NCBI GenBank assembly: GCA_040255465.1
Contig: JBDZVA010000005.1
Location: forward strand, 1 to 64,000
Source of the DNA: UBA5793 sp040255465
GTDB taxonomy: Bacteria > Planctomycetota > Phycisphaerae > Phycisphaerales > UBA5793
Direction of reading: 5' to 3'
DNA: 64,000 bases
Below are positions 52,509 through 61,507 of the stretch, in pieces (positions within the stretch are counted from its first letter, which is position 1; each line of letters begins with the position of its first letter). The translations under genes and the position numbers were made by a program. The notes beneath the pieces were generated by a model that searched no databases, was not told the origin of the DNA, and saw only the letters and a program-made list of their open reading frames with translations.

Positions 52509-54321
52509 GCTGCTGTTCCTCCATCGCGCGCTCAAACACGCTCCACAGCGAAAGGAATCGTTCGGGTACGACCTGCTCCTTCACACCGTTGGACGTGAGA
52601 TCGTGGATTAGCCGTCGCACCTCGTTCAGCCGGGCCGGCGTCCGGCAGAACGTGCGAGTGAGTTCCTCCAGCAGCGGAACATCGTCGCCAGCACCAAGCG
52701 CTGCGAGCCACTTGGCGAACGTGCCGCCTGATCCCTTTCGTAGATCTGGTCCGGATGAATCGTCACCCAACAGGAGCAGGAGATATCGCAGGAAGCCGCG
52801 TTCGTTGTTGATGATTGTCTGAAGGACTGCCGCGTGACGTTCGGCGGGAATGTCGTGCACGACGAGATTGAGAACGAAGCGACAGGAAACCTCGTGATGA
52901 TCGGTTTCCAGATGGAAGGCTGTCAGACCCGTAACCGAGGCTGGAGAGATTGCCGGCGCCAGCAATGCATCCTCCTCCCCACTACGGACTCGCACTGCGT
53001 GGTCATCCCCGAGCGTGATCGGCCACACCGTACAGACACGCACATGCCCAAGGTCTGGGATCGCACCTCGCAGGATGAGGCGGTACTGGTCGTCAGCATC
53101 GCCGCGGGAGCAACTGATTGCCAGGCCGGCGTTGCTCAGCGCGTTGCGCGCAGATTCCATTGCCTGCTCGGCGGCTACTCGCGCGGCATCGGTCGCAGGC
53201 GCATCTCCCGGTGCGAACGGAACAAGGAATTCACCCAGTCCTTCTGATCCGATGAGCGCATCCACGCCGCCGACAGTCTCGGTGCGCCCGACGAGCTCGA
53301 CCAGCAACTCGATGTTGTTGGCATGCACCAAGGCAGCATCTGTTGCGTTGGCCGAGCCGACGACGATGTGGGTGTAGTCCTTGTAGTAGCGCCGCTCGTA
53401 TATGAATGCCTTGGCATGCAGCCCGGTTGCATCGCCGTCAACTACGGTCGCGTCCTCGCCATCCTCGGTTTCGGCAGCGTCGTCGAGACATAGGCAACGG
53501 TCGAATGTCTCCAGCGCAGATGCATCGAGCTCGGCGAGCGCTTCGGGACGGGAGATGAGGGTGATCGGTTCGTCGCTCGTTGCTGCGAGGTCTTCGAGCG
53601 CCTGACGACTGCAGAATGGCGAGATGATCGCCAGCTTGCGCGACGGTTCGGGAGTCCATCCATGCCCGGGCAGGCCGGGAACGTAGAATGTAGGCGCATC
53701 CTCGTCGAACCCGTCCGGGAGATCCCAATCCACCTTCCGCAGATCATCAGCCATGCGCCGGGCCTGCTTCGAGCGTGTGTCCGCGATCGAGGACGTCGAC
53801 CACTCGGGGAGACGACGGATCAACTCGGCCAGCGGCTTGTTCTCTGACCGGGCACGTTTGCCGACGAGGCCCTCAAGCTGAAGGCTCAAGTCCCACGAAC
53901 GATCAGCTGTGAGGTTGCGCGACAGTACGACGAGCCGCAACATCTGCTCATGGCTGCTGGTGGCGACAAATCGAATCAGCCAGAGTTTTGGATGGAACAC
54001 TCCGCCGTTCGGCGATTTGACCTCCACCGTCATCTCCTCGAGCAGGCTATAAAGCGAAGTAGGGCGTTGAGGAGCGACGATGCGCCCGCGCTGCACATAG
54101 GCCGTGATTCGATCCGAATGCCGCCTGATGGCCTCCAGCGCATAGAGCGCATCATTCTGCGCACGGCCGTCGTCGCCAAACATCAGGGCGAGATACACCG
54201 GCGCTTGGAGGAGCATGGACGGATCCATGCTGTATGCCGTTGCAATGGCCTCCTCGAACCGCATGCCTGGCGGCGGTCTCAGCGCCGCTGTGTAGATGCT
54301 GCGCACTTGGGGATTAAGCAT
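52498..54321 (-). CDS. PLD-family nuclease-like protein
   Basis: ATG at 54321 gives 607 residues; an 8-base overlap couples it to the DUF6361 gene. Two HxK-type PLD motifs are visible: FHPKLWLIRFVATSS with LVVLSRNLTADRSW, and GLHAKAFIYERRYY with HIVVGSANATDAAL. Two such motifs make one phosphodiesterase site as in PLD nucleases. It lies between a DUF6361 gene and a helicase and is the likely DNA-cutting part of the module. It is longer than DISARM DrmC, to which it could be distantly related. Confidence 0.88.
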   Translation of the reverse strand: MLNPQVRSIYTAALRPPPGMRFEEAIATAYSMDPSMLLQAPVYLALMFGDDGRAQNDALYALEAIRRHSDRITAYVQRGRIVAPQRPTSLYSLLEEMTVEVKSPNGGVFHPKLWLIRFVATSSHEQMLRLVVLSRNLTADRSWDLSLQLEGLVGKRARSENKPLAELIRRLPEWSTSSIADTRSKQARRMADDLRKVDWDLPDGFDEDAPTFYVPGLPGHGWTPEPSRKLAIISPFCSRQALEDLAATSDEPITLISRPEALAELDASALETFDRCLCLDDAAETEDGEDATVVDGDATGLHAKAFIYERRYYKDYTHIVVGSANATDAALVHANNIELLVELVGRTETVGGVDALIGSEGLGEFLVPFAPGDAPATDAARVAAEQAMESARNALSNAGLAISCSRGDADDQYRLILRGAIPDLGHVRVCTVWPITLGDDHAVRVRSGEEDALLAPAISPASVTGLTAFHLETDHHEVSCRFVLNLVVHDIPAERHAAVLQTIINNERGFLRYLLLLLGDDSSGPDLRKGSGGTFAKWLAALGAGDDVPLLEELTRTFCRTPARLNEVRRLIHDLTSNGVKEQVVPERFLSLWSVFERAMEEQQHER

Positions 54322-55543
54322 GGTGTGGCTCGCGTGTGAGCCCGCGATGCAGATCGTCAAGCAACTGGCTGACCTGTGGCCAGCGGTATCTCAGTCGCCC
54401 AACGCCGCTCCGTCCTCCCCATTGATCGAGCGCGCGTTGGTTTCGGAAGCGCGAGCGGGCCTTCTTGAGACCTATTTCACGTTGCTGGACCGCTTCGCGG
54501 GCGGTCGTATCGTCGACCATCGAATCGGAAGTCGTGCGAACTCGTTCGGCCCAGCCCTCGACGAAGGCTCGTGTTCTTCGAGTGATCGTGTGACCCTTGT
54601 CCATCGTCTGCTCCCACAACTGGCCGAGGTTCCACGACTGAAGCGCGTCACGATCGAGGGTCTCCTCCCAATCGCGGAATGCCGCGCGATGTTCCTCTAT
54701 CCGCTCGTCCCATTGGCGACGTTCTGCGAGCAGAATGTTGTAGAGAAGTGACGCGCCATGCATCATGTCCGAAAACAGTCGGGCGTGATGCAACAACACT
54801 TTGTGATGCGACTCGAAGCTGCCGTAATCTGGATGCTGCCATGGTGCATCGACATCAGCCGGCTGGCATTGACGGGCGAGGAACGCGAGCAGGCTGTCCG
54901 GATGGCTGAAGACAATGCGATCAACTAGGAATGACGCCTCCTCGCGAGTCAATGTAAAGTCCACCTCTTCGGGGAAACCGGCTGGTGGTTCAGGTATGCG
55001 GGGATGCCACGTCGGAGCGGTGAGGCCCTCTGTCTCACGGTCATCGCCTCGTTGAGACTGTGAGCCAGCGGTCTGTTCCGCTGCACGCCGCTGGCGATAT
55101 ACGTCGTCGATTCTGCGGTGGTACTCGTCTTGGGAGTACGGCGTCAGGCGAATGCCCCAAGAGCCCAGTCCGGCCCAATAGACGGAGCTCGGCAAACGCT
55201 TCACTCCCGTACCGGCCACGCGTCCGAATACGCCGGCTCGATCATCGGACGCCATAAGGGGCGCAACCAGAGCACGCTCCTCGGCATCAGCGAGCTCTGC
55301 GAATTCAGACGCAGGAACGCTCTCGCGCTCGAGTTCGAGGTACACCCACGGGACGATGAGCATGTATCTCAACCGGGTTTGGATCGTGCTCGTACCGGAG
55401 AACAGCTGATCCGCAAAGCTATCGCGCACACCTCCGAGCCCCAGTTCATCCCTGCTCTCCCGCTCCTGAAAGAGTGCGAGAATGCGGAGCGTCCTGTCCC
55501 GCGCAACAGCATCATGATCGAGCCAAGCCAGTGTCGAGGGCAT
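54314..55543 (-). CDS. DUF6361 family protein
   Basis: ATG at 55543 has GGAG 5 bases upstream; 409 residues. The start MPSTLAWLDHDAVARDRTLR, then GLGGVRDSFADQLFSGTSTI and RLRYMLIVPWVYLEL, are the conserved opening of DUF6361 proteins. The rest is alpha-helical with many Trp and Arg. This family is known mainly by its co-occurrence with helicases and PLD proteins; its activity is not known. It is the first gene of the three and overlaps the second, consistent with a stable complex. Confidence 0.88.
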   Translation of the reverse strand: MPSTLAWLDHDAVARDRTLRILALFQERESRDELGLGGVRDSFADQLFSGTSTIQTRLRYMLIVPWVYLELERESVPASEFAELADAEERALVAPLMASDDRAGVFGRVAGTGVKRLPSSVYWAGLGSWGIRLTPYSQDEYHRRIDDVYRQRRAAEQTAGSQSQRGDDRETEGLTAPTWHPRIPEPPAGFPEEVDFTLTREEASFLVDRIVFSHPDSLLAFLARQCQPADVDAPWQHPDYGSFESHHKVLLHHARLFSDMMHGASLLYNILLAERRQWDERIEEHRAAFRDWEETLDRDALQSWNLGQLWEQTMDKGHTITRRTRAFVEGWAERVRTTSDSMVDDTTAREAVQQREIGLKKARSRFRNQRALDQWGGRSGVGRLRYRWPQVSQLLDDLHRGLTREPHHA

Positions 55544-56172
55544 AAATTCTCCGGTTTCGTTTGTGGCCCCAGTTCCCAGTTTCTGGCGCGTCGAACCATC
55601 GATCAATTGCGGCCGATGAGAATCGCCAGTGTGTGCCCAAGTTTCGTCCGCGTGACGCCCTTTGTTCCAAGTACGACACGTTGTGAGTCAGACGTTTAGG
55701 ATAGTTCGCGGATAATGCCGGGGTCGGTGGGAACGGCGCTACCCAGAACGGAAGCGACGCCCGCATCGATGCGAGTGCCGCGGGGACTCTGCCCGCCGAG
55801 TGAAGAGCGCGGGTGCCGGTCGTTGATGTTCTGGTTACACGAAGTCGAAGGACCGCCACACGAACACCGTTGCGCCCCCTCACCGAGCGCAACAGTGGGG
55901 GTTGCGCTCCCTACTGGGGAGACAACAGCCTCATAACCCCGTACCCTGCCAAACAGAGACTCGGAGAGACTTTTGGCCCAAACCGGCGCTTTTGGCGACT
56001 CCGGCTGCGCCCATTGGTTATGACCTCGTGACCCGCAGAGACACGGCCTCGCATCGACGCCTTCTCCAAGTCCTTGCAGACCAGTGGCCTGCAAACGCAA
56101 ACGCCACCGAGGTCTCTCGGCGGCGCTTCCGTTAAACCACAGGGCCGGCTGCGTTTGCAACCGGCCCTTCAA
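55544..56172. other. Intergenic stretch between the DUF6361 gene and tRNA-fMet
   Basis: This 629-base stretch holds no convincing gene. A minus-strand frame (55,696-56,172) has no ribosome binding site and no family signature. It has the promoter for the DUF6361 operon near its left end and a hairpin near its right end. It may be the chromosomal border of the defence island. I see no obvious attachment-site repeat. Confidence 0.4.
56142..56167 (-). terminator. Hairpin downstream of tRNA-fMet
   Basis: GGGCCGG (56142-56148) pairs with CCGGCCC (56161-56167) across a 12-base loop. It starts 5 bases past the 3' end of the minus-strand tRNA gene, where a terminator is expected. There is no T-run, so this may be a processing or weak termination signal. 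Confidence 0.45.
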
Positions 56173-56246
<74 letters not shown>

Positions 56247-56423
56247 ATCCTGATGCGGAAAGAGACGTTAGGCTGTCAGGGTGAAATCGTCAAGATTCTC
56301 GCCTTGTGCGGGACACAAATGCGGTTGCCTCCCGGGTTCGGCCGATTCACCTGAGGCGGACCCGGCTCGACAACACGCGGCGCACCTCGTCGGTCAGGCT
56401 GATCGAACCTCTGGAGTCTCTTG

Positions 56424-57287
56424 ATGTGTCGGTTCATCCTCTACCTCGGCCCCTCCATCGCGCTCAGTTCGCTCATCACCGAGCCAGCGCATTCGCTGAT
56501 CCGCCAGAGCTTCGCCAGCACCGAGCGCGAGGAGCCGCTCAACGGCGATGGATTTGGCGTCGCGTGGTACGTGCCGTCGATGAGTCCGGAGCCCGCCGCT
56601 TTCCGCTCGATCTCGCCGGCCTGGAGCAATCGCAATCTTCTCGAACTCTGCCGCGTTACCAAGACACACTGCGTCCTGGCGCATGTCCGCGCTGCGACAC
56701 GTGGCCTCCCGGTCACTGAAACCAATTGCCACCCGTTCACTCACGGTCCTTTTGCGTTCATGCACAACGGCGACGTCGGCGGGTTTTCCGCCATCCGCCG
56801 GCGCGTCATCGCGGGCCTTTCCGACCGTTCCTTCAATTCGATGCTCGGCACGACTGACTCGGAGCATCTGTTTGCGATGTTCCTCGATGAACATGCGGCG
56901 GTGACGACTGGCCCGTCGACCAGCGAATCGCTTGCCGTCGCACTCGAACGCACGCTGCAGCGCATTGCGGCTCTCAGTCGAGACTGCAGGATCGATGAAG
57001 CCTCGTACCTGAACCTCGCGGTTTCGGATGGTCAACATGCGGTCGCCTGTCGCTGCAGCACCGATCCCCGGAAACGTGCCGACACACTCTATGTGCACAG
57101 CGGTTGGCGCTACGTATGTGAGGGCGGCGTATGTCGCATGATCGATCCGACCGATGGTGGCGGTCGAACCGTCATTATCAGTTCCGAGCCGCTGAGTCGC
57201 GATCCCGGCTGGACTGAAGTGCCGGTCAATCATCTCGTCATCGTCGGAGCCGATCAGACGGTGGCGCTGCGGCCGTGTGAGTTGTAA
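56424..57287 (+). CDS. Class II glutamine amidotransferase (YafJ/EgtC-like)
   Basis: ATG at 56424 puts Cys at position 2 (MCRFILYLG), the N-terminal nucleophile once Met is removed; a TTG three bases earlier is not used. The 287-residue protein has GDGFGVAWYV, THCVLAHVRAATRG and FTHGPFAFMHNGDVGGFS, which are the glutamine-binding and oxyanion parts of class II amidotransferases of the YafJ/EgtC type. It would release ammonia or cleave a gamma-glutamyl group. It is convergent with the amidoligase operon next door. Confidence 0.92.
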   Translation: MCRFILYLGPSIALSSLITEPAHSLIRQSFASTEREEPLNGDGFGVAWYVPSMSPEPAAFRSISPAWSNRNLLELCRVTKTHCVLAHVRAATRGLPVTETNCHPFTHGPFAFMHNGDVGGFSAIRRRVIAGLSDRSFNSMLGTTDSEHLFAMFLDEHAAVTTGPSTSESLAVALERTLQRIAALSRDCRIDEASYLNLAVSDGQHAVACRCSTDPRKRADTLYVHSGWRYVCEGGVCRMIDPTDGGGRTVIISSEPLSRDPGWTEVPVNHLVIVGADQTVALRPCEL

Positions 57288-57315
57288 GTAGTTGCGGCCG
57301 GCTTGAACGGGTGTG

Positions 57316-58035
57316 TCACATCGACTCCAGTGCCGACCGACACGTGGCCGTCAGCACCGCAATCAGCCCGGTCCACTCGCGAGCCAATCCCGTCGCGAAT
57401 CGCTGGTTGACCTCAAGTTCCACCCCGGCGTATTTCGACTCCGGCCATTGGCGCCGCAGCGTCGTCTGCAGCCCATCCGAGACGCCGCGATAGGGTTGAT
57501 TGCGATGGATGGTGAGATCCGGCCGTGCGTCGCGCAGCAGGCGTTGCCAGCGTGTGCAAAACGCGCGTTCCAGGCGTCGCGCTGGGTCAAAGAGCAACCC
57601 GATGTCGGTCGTCCGCTCCTTGCCATCGAGCACCGGCGTGAAGGTGTGCATGGCCAGATGGATCACGGCATCGGCTCGCGCGAGCTCGTGATCAACTGCA
57701 TCCACAACTTGCTGGCGGTGTGGCCAGTACCAACGCTCAAGAATTTCCTCGCGCTGCTCGGCAGGGAGCGGGCGCGTGATGGTCGAGAAAAGCGATCGAT
57801 GATGTGGCGAGCGATTGAGTTCCACGAGCAGCCGCGTCGTAGTGGAGGCGATGAGCGGAACAGCGAAGGCGTCGGCAAACGCACGGCCCATTTTCAGCGA
57901 ACCAGGATCCCAGCCGCGATGCGTCTCCAGCAAGGCCCTGTGGGGCGCGAAAAGTTGAGCATACTTTCGCGGCACGCGATTTCCGCCATGCTCGCAGGTG
58001 ACGATGACCGTAAATCGGCGGTGCCTAGCGGCCAC
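57316..58035 (-). CDS. N-formylglutamate amidohydrolase family protein
   Basis: GTG at 58035 has GGAG 9 bases upstream and overlaps the GCS2 gene by 11 bases; 239 residues. Motifs are VIVTCEHGGNRVP, LVELNRSPHHRSLF, VIHLAMHTFTPVLDG and IHRNQPYRGVSDG, as in N-formylglutamate amidohydrolases, which use zinc bound by His and Glu. These hydrolyse amides of glutamate or aspartate. Coupled to GCS2 and an ATP-grasp ligase, it may trim or recycle a glutamyl peptide. Confidence 0.9.
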   Translation of the reverse strand: MAARHRRFTVIVTCEHGGNRVPRKYAQLFAPHRALLETHRGWDPGSLKMGRAFADAFAVPLIASTTTRLLVELNRSPHHRSLFSTITRPLPAEQREEILERWYWPHRQQVVDAVDHELARADAVIHLAMHTFTPVLDGKERTTDIGLLFDPARRLERAFCTRWQRLLRDARPDLTIHRNQPYRGVSDGLQTTLRRQWPESKYAGVELEVNQRFATGLAREWTGLIAVLTATCRSALESM

Positions 58036-59278
58036 CAAACATGACTCCGCTCTGCAGGCAGTCGCAGAGTTGTGCGTAAACGGTTCTGAGTTGATCGCGG
58101 CTCGGCTCGGAACCGAGCGCTCGCGCCAGTCGCGTTGCGAGCGTGCCCTGATTAAGGATGAGGCGCAGAGCGTCTTTGACCTCCTGCGCAAACTCGGCGT
58201 TGTTGAAGACCAATGACTCCGCAAGATGCTGCCAAAGGTCGTTGACAGTGCAGGAGGCGATCCGTTGCAGGCCGAGCAATTCGAGGTACGCTGCATTGTT
58301 GATCATCGCCGTCTCGGCCCCTTTGACGCTGGCAAGAAAAATCTCCGCCAGCGGCGCGATGGGCCACGCCTGTTGCGAGCGGCTGTCCGACCATCGCTCG
58401 TGGCAAAGGGCCCGAACAAGTTCGATCACCATGCGAATGATGGCCAGGTCGGCCGCCACAGTCTCTTGCACGTCGAGCACGCGGATCTCAATGGCGTCGC
58501 GGTCAAACCTCGCGATTGCCCCGCGGGCGTTGAGCCACTCGTGCTGGAGGATCCCGGCCGGGTCATGAGGCGCGATGTCGTTGTAGAGACGCTGAAGGAT
58601 CTGCATCTCGTATGCGGCGCGGGTGAAGACCGCTTCGGGGATCACATCACCACTGATGGATGGAATGCGCCTGGCGTTCTGGCGGTACACCTCGAGGCGA
58701 TTGTCGAGCAGTCCCGTCGCACGCGCATCAAAGACCGGCGAACTCGCCGCCAGGCCTGGCAGGATCGGCAACACCAGGCGAATCGCCGCATGCAGGCGGC
58801 CGAACTCGTCGTCATTGCCGAACGGCAGATTCAGATGCGCACTCTGCAGGTTTGCCCAGCCGTGACCCTGACAGGAAAAGATGCGATCGAACGCTTCGTA
58901 TGTCGGACTGCATTCGTGGGGCCACAGGCGCATCTCCTTGTGTGGGTCCATCCACGGGTGCATCGCCCCGGGCATCAATCGACCGCCCATCGGTTCGAGA
59001 ATGGTGTTGATCGCGCGAACCTGCTCGTTAAACGGGCCAATGAGTGGACCAATCGCCTGCGCCGGGTCGGTGGTCTTGAGTTCGATGACGTGCAGGGCAA
59101 GTTCGTTGGACCAGGTGATGACGCCGGCCTCGTAGTCGGAGGTGTACGAGCCAACGGCCGCGCGGATAACTTCGTCGCAGATCGGCATGACATCGAGCGA
59201 GTCTCGATTGACGATCATGTACTCGAGCTCGACGCCGAATGCCTCGAAGAGATGCAGAACGCTGTCACGGGCGGTCAT
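58025..59278 (-). CDS. Glutamate-cysteine ligase family 2 (GCS2) amidoligase
   Basis: This 417-residue protein begins with FEAFGVELEYMIVNRDSLDV, the GCS2 active-site opening, and has SHLN-like segments (QSAHLNLPFG), EIRVLDVQETVAADLAIIRM and MHPWMDPHKEMRLWPHECSP. GCS2 enzymes join glutamate to an amine using ATP. It overlaps the ATP-grasp gene by four bases. In this cluster it probably makes an amide bond other than that of glutathione, whose second enzyme is not nearby. Confidence 0.93.
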   Translation of the reverse strand: MTARDSVLHLFEAFGVELEYMIVNRDSLDVMPICDEVIRAAVGSYTSDYEAGVITWSNELALHVIELKTTDPAQAIGPLIGPFNEQVRAINTILEPMGGRLMPGAMHPWMDPHKEMRLWPHECSPTYEAFDRIFSCQGHGWANLQSAHLNLPFGNDDEFGRLHAAIRLVLPILPGLAASSPVFDARATGLLDNRLEVYRQNARRIPSISGDVIPEAVFTRAAYEMQILQRLYNDIAPHDPAGILQHEWLNARGAIARFDRDAIEIRVLDVQETVAADLAIIRMVIELVRALCHERWSDSRSQQAWPIAPLAEIFLASVKGAETAMINNAAYLELLGLQRIASCTVNDLWQHLAESLVFNNAEFAQEVKDALRLILNQGTLATRLARALGSEPSRDQLRTVYAQLCDCLQSGVMFGGR

Positions 59279-60744
59279 GCTCGCGCCTTTCCTTCAGTGC
59301 GGGCGCGGACTCGCGCCAGAAAACCCTCCATGATGCGGAGGTAGAGTTTGTCCTTAAGCACCTGGTCCTCGAACCCGGCATCGATGTTGGGATTGTCGTT
59401 GACCTCGATGACCACGCCCTTGCGCCCGACCTGTTTCACGTCGACCCCGTAGAGTCCGTTGCCCATCAGCGCCGATGCTTTCACCGCCGCCGTGACGATG
59501 GGTCGTGGAGCGGCGTCGATGGCGCACGTCTCGACCTTGCCGTACGAGTTCGATCCGTCGCGATCGTGCTTGACGATCTGCCAGTGTTTGCGGGCCATGT
59601 GGTAGCGGCAGGCCCAGAGCGGCTGACCGTCAAACACGCCGATGCGCCAGTCAAACTCCGTGGGAAGAAACTCCTGGGCCACGAGCAGGTCCGATTTCTC
59701 GAGCAGTTCCTCGGCGCGCTGATTCAGCTCTTCCTCCGTATGCACTTTGACGACGCCGTGTGAGAATGAACTGTCCGGCTGCTTGAGCACACATGGCAAG
59801 CCCAGCGACGGCACGATCTGATCGACATTGCCCCGATGAACAATCAACGTTCGTGGCTGGGCAATCTGGTGCCGCTGCAGCGCTTCGGCGAGATAGACCT
59901 TGTTCGTGCAACGCACAATGGATTCCGGATCGTCGATGACCACCAGCCCCTCGGCGGCGGCTCGGCGCGAAAAGCGGAATGTGTGATGATTGACCGCGGT
60001 CGTCTCCCGGATGAGCAGCGCGTCGAACTCGGCAATACGGCCGTAGTCATCCTTGGTGATCATCGTGGCGTCGAAGCCGACCTGCTCAGCGGCGCGGATG
60101 AACTTCTTGAGGGCCTTCTCGTTGGAAGGCGAGTCGGTCGCCTTCGGATCGTGAAGGATTGCCAGGTCGTATAGCGCCGGCCTGGGGCGGCTGATGCTGC
60201 GCGTGTGGCCCGCGAAGTGCCGCGTCGCGACGTCAATGAGAAATGGCCAGTGCGAATCCGGCACGTCGCTCGCGGGAATCGGCTTAATGTGGACCAGACG
60301 CCAGCGATCGTCACGCACGAAGTGGGCGCGCAACATCGGAGCCGGGAAGAGATTGAACAACTGCAGCGCAAGGCGGGTGTAGCGCTGCGCCATGTTGTGG
60401 CCGAAGTACACGCTGAGCACAAAGTGGTCCGACTGGATCGGACTCAGGCAGTGCTGCACAAGGTCGTCCAGGTCGTCGGTGACCGACCGGACGATCGTCA
60501 GCGAGCGCATGTCCTGGATAGTGGTGACGCTGGGAAGCGGCCGATGGCCCCGTGCGGCGGCCAGCAGCGAGACGTAGTAGCCGGTGGACTGATAGCGGTA
60601 CGAGCGGCTGAGATTGAAAACGCGGGTGTGACGCCGTCCGCTGTACGCGGAATCGGTCAGGTAGTTCCGGCTCGAAACCACTTCAACGCCAGGCATGTTC
60701 GAGGGCCAGTCAGAGGGATCACTGACCACGATCAGCGCAGACAT
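59275..60744 (-). CDS. RimK-like ATP-grasp ligase
   Basis: ATG at 60744 follows AAGGGGC; 489 residues. A 200-residue N-terminal domain (MSALIVVSDPSDWPSNMPGV) precedes the ATP-grasp fold: FRFSRRAAAEGLVVIDDPES, VRCTNKVYLAEALQRHQ, PCVLKQPDSSFSHGVVKV, VVIEVNDNPNIDAGFED. Such enzymes link glutamates or other amino acids through acyl phosphate. It overlaps the C39-like gene upstream and GCS2 downstream. The long N-terminal domain probably recognises the substrate. An in-frame extension to 60801 reaches further into the upstream gene and is less likely. Confidence 0.92.
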   Translation of the reverse strand: MSALIVVSDPSDWPSNMPGVEVVSSRNYLTDSAYSGRRHTRVFNLSRSYRYQSTGYYVSLLAAARGHRPLPSVTTIQDMRSLTIVRSVTDDLDDLVQHCLSPIQSDHFVLSVYFGHNMAQRYTRLALQLFNLFPAPMLRAHFVRDDRWRLVHIKPIPASDVPDSHWPFLIDVATRHFAGHTRSISRPRPALYDLAILHDPKATDSPSNEKALKKFIRAAEQVGFDATMITKDDYGRIAEFDALLIRETTAVNHHTFRFSRRAAAEGLVVIDDPESIVRCTNKVYLAEALQRHQIAQPRTLIVHRGNVDQIVPSLGLPCVLKQPDSSFSHGVVKVHTEEELNQRAEELLEKSDLLVAQEFLPTEFDWRIGVFDGQPLWACRYHMARKHWQIVKHDRDGSNSYGKVETCAIDAAPRPIVTAAVKASALMGNGLYGVDVKQVGRKGVVIEVNDNPNIDAGFEDQVLKDKLYLRIMEGFLARVRARTEGKARA

Positions 60745-61477
60745 GCGGAGCCCCTTCCTTGTCTGTGCGCGTCCTCGGTTCGAGGATGAGAAGATTGGCA
60801 TCGTATGTGATCGAACCGAGCATGATCGAGCAGATCAGCCGATCGACGTCGACGTGATAGCGCAGGTCCAGCGAATGGGGATTGGTCGCGAGTGGATCGG
60901 CGACCAGCACGTCCCGACTCGACGCATCGTAGCCGCAAAGCACCACGAAATGGCCAGTCGGCTCGCCCCGCAGGTCGTCGGCCACGGCGCGATCGCTTGG
61001 AAACACCTCGCGCGAACAGTTGTACAGGTACGTGGCGCTCAAGCCGGTGAGAATCGGAATCTTGCGCTTGAGGAACTTGCGGAACAGCGCTCCGTTCATG
61101 TCTTCAAAGCGTATCTCGCCACCACTGGCAAGAAACTCGAGATAGAGGTGCGTGGCGTGCTGCAGGCGCGGCGAAGTCTTGAACGCCAGTTGAGCGCGGA
61201 GGCGCTCCGCGAGGCTCGGGGCGTCCGGACCAAACCACGTTGGATCAAACAGATCCAGGTTCCACGTGTAAATGCGAGCCTTGTAGTTGCGTCGGATCGC
61301 ATGGATGCCCAGCATGACCGCGAGCGTGCCGCCGTCGGCCAGACGCCCGGTCTGCTCAATCACATCTTCGAGTGGAATGGCGTCGCCAAAGTACTCGTAC
61401 ACCGCCTGGAGGCATGTCTGCCCGCAGGTAATGTCATTTGGCTGAGCCTGGATATCGAAGTGCAATTGGGTTTTCAT
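60719..61477 (-). CDS. C39-like cysteine peptidase
   Basis: ATG at 61477 (GTG at 61489 is an alternative) gives 252 residues. Motifs QPNDITCGQTCLQAVYEYFG (catalytic Cys), PTGHFVVLCGYDASSRDVLV (His) and LVADPLATNPHSLDL (Asp) are the C39/papain-like triad. No transmembrane segment or ABC domain is attached, so it is a soluble peptidase. It is the first gene of the operon and overlaps the ATP-grasp gene by 26 bases. It may cut a peptide precursor or transfer an amino acid. Confidence 0.9.
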   Translation of the reverse strand: MKTQLHFDIQAQPNDITCGQTCLQAVYEYFGDAIPLEDVIEQTGRLADGGTLAVMLGIHAIRRNYKARIYTWNLDLFDPTWFGPDAPSLAERLRAQLAFKTSPRLQHATHLYLEFLASGGEIRFEDMNGALFRKFLKRKIPILTGLSATYLYNCSREVFPSDRAVADDLRGEPTGHFVVLCGYDASSRDVLVADPLATNPHSLDLRYHVDVDRLICSIMLGSITYDANLLILEPRTRTDKEGAPHVCADRGQ

Positions 61478-61507
61478 GGGAGTCAACACGGCGCGGATGG
61501 GATCAAC

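Noticed and set aside
55925..55950. CTCATAACCC near 55,930 resembling the tRNA-fMet anticodon arm
   Set aside because: Only 10 bases match and the opposite stem side is missing. It is too short to call an attachment-site copy.
55696..56172. Minus-strand frame of 158 codons beside tRNA-fMet
   Set aside because: It has no ribosome binding site, begins at the tRNA end and has an odd composition. It is likely intergenic.
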